Source: Brachybacterium sp. YJGR34 | GTDB taxonomy: Bacteria > Actinomycetota > Actinomycetes > Actinomycetales > Dermabacteraceae | Assembly: GCF_003347015.1 (NCBI RefSeq) | Contig: NZ_PNFB01000028.1 | Coordinates: 1 to 33,188, forward strand | Direction: 5' to 3' | Length of the DNA stretch: 33,188 bases | In this document: one piece after another, positions 33,062-33,188 of the stretch | How the letters are laid out: each line of letters begins with the position of its first letter | Numbering within the stretch: position 1 is the first letter of the stretch | Notes under the pieces: model-generated | What the model was told of the DNA's origin: nothing | Databases searched by the model: none | Seen by the model: the letters and a program-made list of their open reading frames with translations, nothing else | Position numbers and translations under genes: made by a program

Positions 33062-33107
33062 TGGGGAGTTGTCCCCATCGCCAGGGGTGTGGTGGTGGTT
33101 CTAGGGT
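33062..33107 (+). promoter_or_regulatory. Promoter of the right-edge gene, sharing the WXG100 operator
   Basis: TGGGGA (33062-33067), 4-nt spacer and TCCCCA (33072-33077) form a palindrome. Then come GGGGTGTGGTG (33084-33094) and the -10 TAGGGT (33102-33107). Motif order and the 18-nt step from GGGGTG to the -10 equal those of the WXG100 promoter. Confidence 0.6.
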
Positions 33108-33134
33108 TGGTGCATCACCTGGGGGACAGGGATC

Positions 33135-33188
33135 GTGGATGCGGAGTTGGTCCGTGGAGGTCTGGTCCGGTGGGTGGGGCCGGTTTTT
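33135..33188 (+). CDS. Start of an unidentified gene, cut by the window edge
   Basis: A GTG at 33135 opens a frame that stays open for the last 18 codons (VDAELVRGG at the start). GGGGGA (33121-33126) lies 8 nt upstream. The start context GGATCGTG at the WXG100 gene and GGGATCGTG here are alike, and both have the same type of promoter. The product cannot be recognised from 18 residues; co-regulation suggests another part or substrate of the type VII-like module. Confidence 0.55.
   Translation, partial: MDAELVRGGLVRWVGPVF

Noticed and set aside
1..33188. CRISPR arrays, insertion sequences, phage genes, tRNA genes
   Set aside because: No short regularly spaced repeats, transposase or integrase motifs, terminal inverted repeats or tRNA cloverleafs were seen.

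Overview
The window is high-GC, densely coded and reads almost entirely on the + strand. GTG starts, translationally coupled operons, PASTA-less Ser/Thr kinase and FHA signalling, and a WXG100/FtsK-type secretion ATPase all point to an actinobacterium of the Micrococcales type. Dermabacteraceae/Brachybacterium is my best guess, from recall only.

Layout. (1) Positions 1-119 are the 3' end of a 5S rRNA gene and a textbook intrinsic terminator, so the locus lies directly behind an rRNA operon. (2) Positions 120-541 are non-coding with a weak promoter candidate. (3) A polyprenyl diphosphate synthase gene follows at 542-1549. (4) Two giant tandem paralogues (2097 and 2076 aa) each carry their own copy of a conserved 57-bp promoter block. 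Each encodes a type II membrane protein: short Arg-rich cytoplasmic tail, one membrane helix, propeller-like head, about ten Ig/cadherin-like repeats, five FN3-type domains and a C-terminal tip. (5) A tightly coupled operon follows: MoxR ATPase, DUF58 protein, membrane transglutaminase-like protein, zinc-ribbon/RDD/FHA protein, PP2C phosphatase, zinc-ribbon/FHA protein, Ser/Thr kinase, FHA-like/winged-helix protein and an FHA-containing EssC/EccC-type ATPase. (6) A WXG100 protein has its own promoter, followed by a small LpqN/DcrB-like protein, a strong terminator, and the first 18 codons of another gene. That last gene's promoter shares a palindrome with the WXG100 promoter.

How it may work (inference). 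MoxR, DUF58 and the transglutaminase-like protein form a membrane/periplasm assembly module. The kinase/PP2C pair with several FHA readers forms a phospho-switch. The FHA-ATPase and WXG100 protein form a type VII-like export module. The giant proteins are the surface fibres that the system assembles or senses. The kinase itself carries an extracellular FN3-like domain. The arrangement resembles the bifidobacterial PFNA cluster (kinase, FN3 protein, AAA ATPase, DUF58, transglutaminase, phosphatase). Here it is joined to a type VII ATPase/WXG100 cassette, and the fibre gene is duplicated.

Most unusual points: the transglutaminase fold appears to have lost its catalytic Cys and His. The two giant fibres share a nearly identical stalk, with perfect-identity tracts suggesting gene conversion, but have divergent tips. 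A twin Thr-(Arg/Lys)-hydrophobic motif recurs in both FHA proteins and, as a single copy, in the kinase juxtamembrane region. A shared palindromic promoter links the WXG100 gene with the gene at the right edge.
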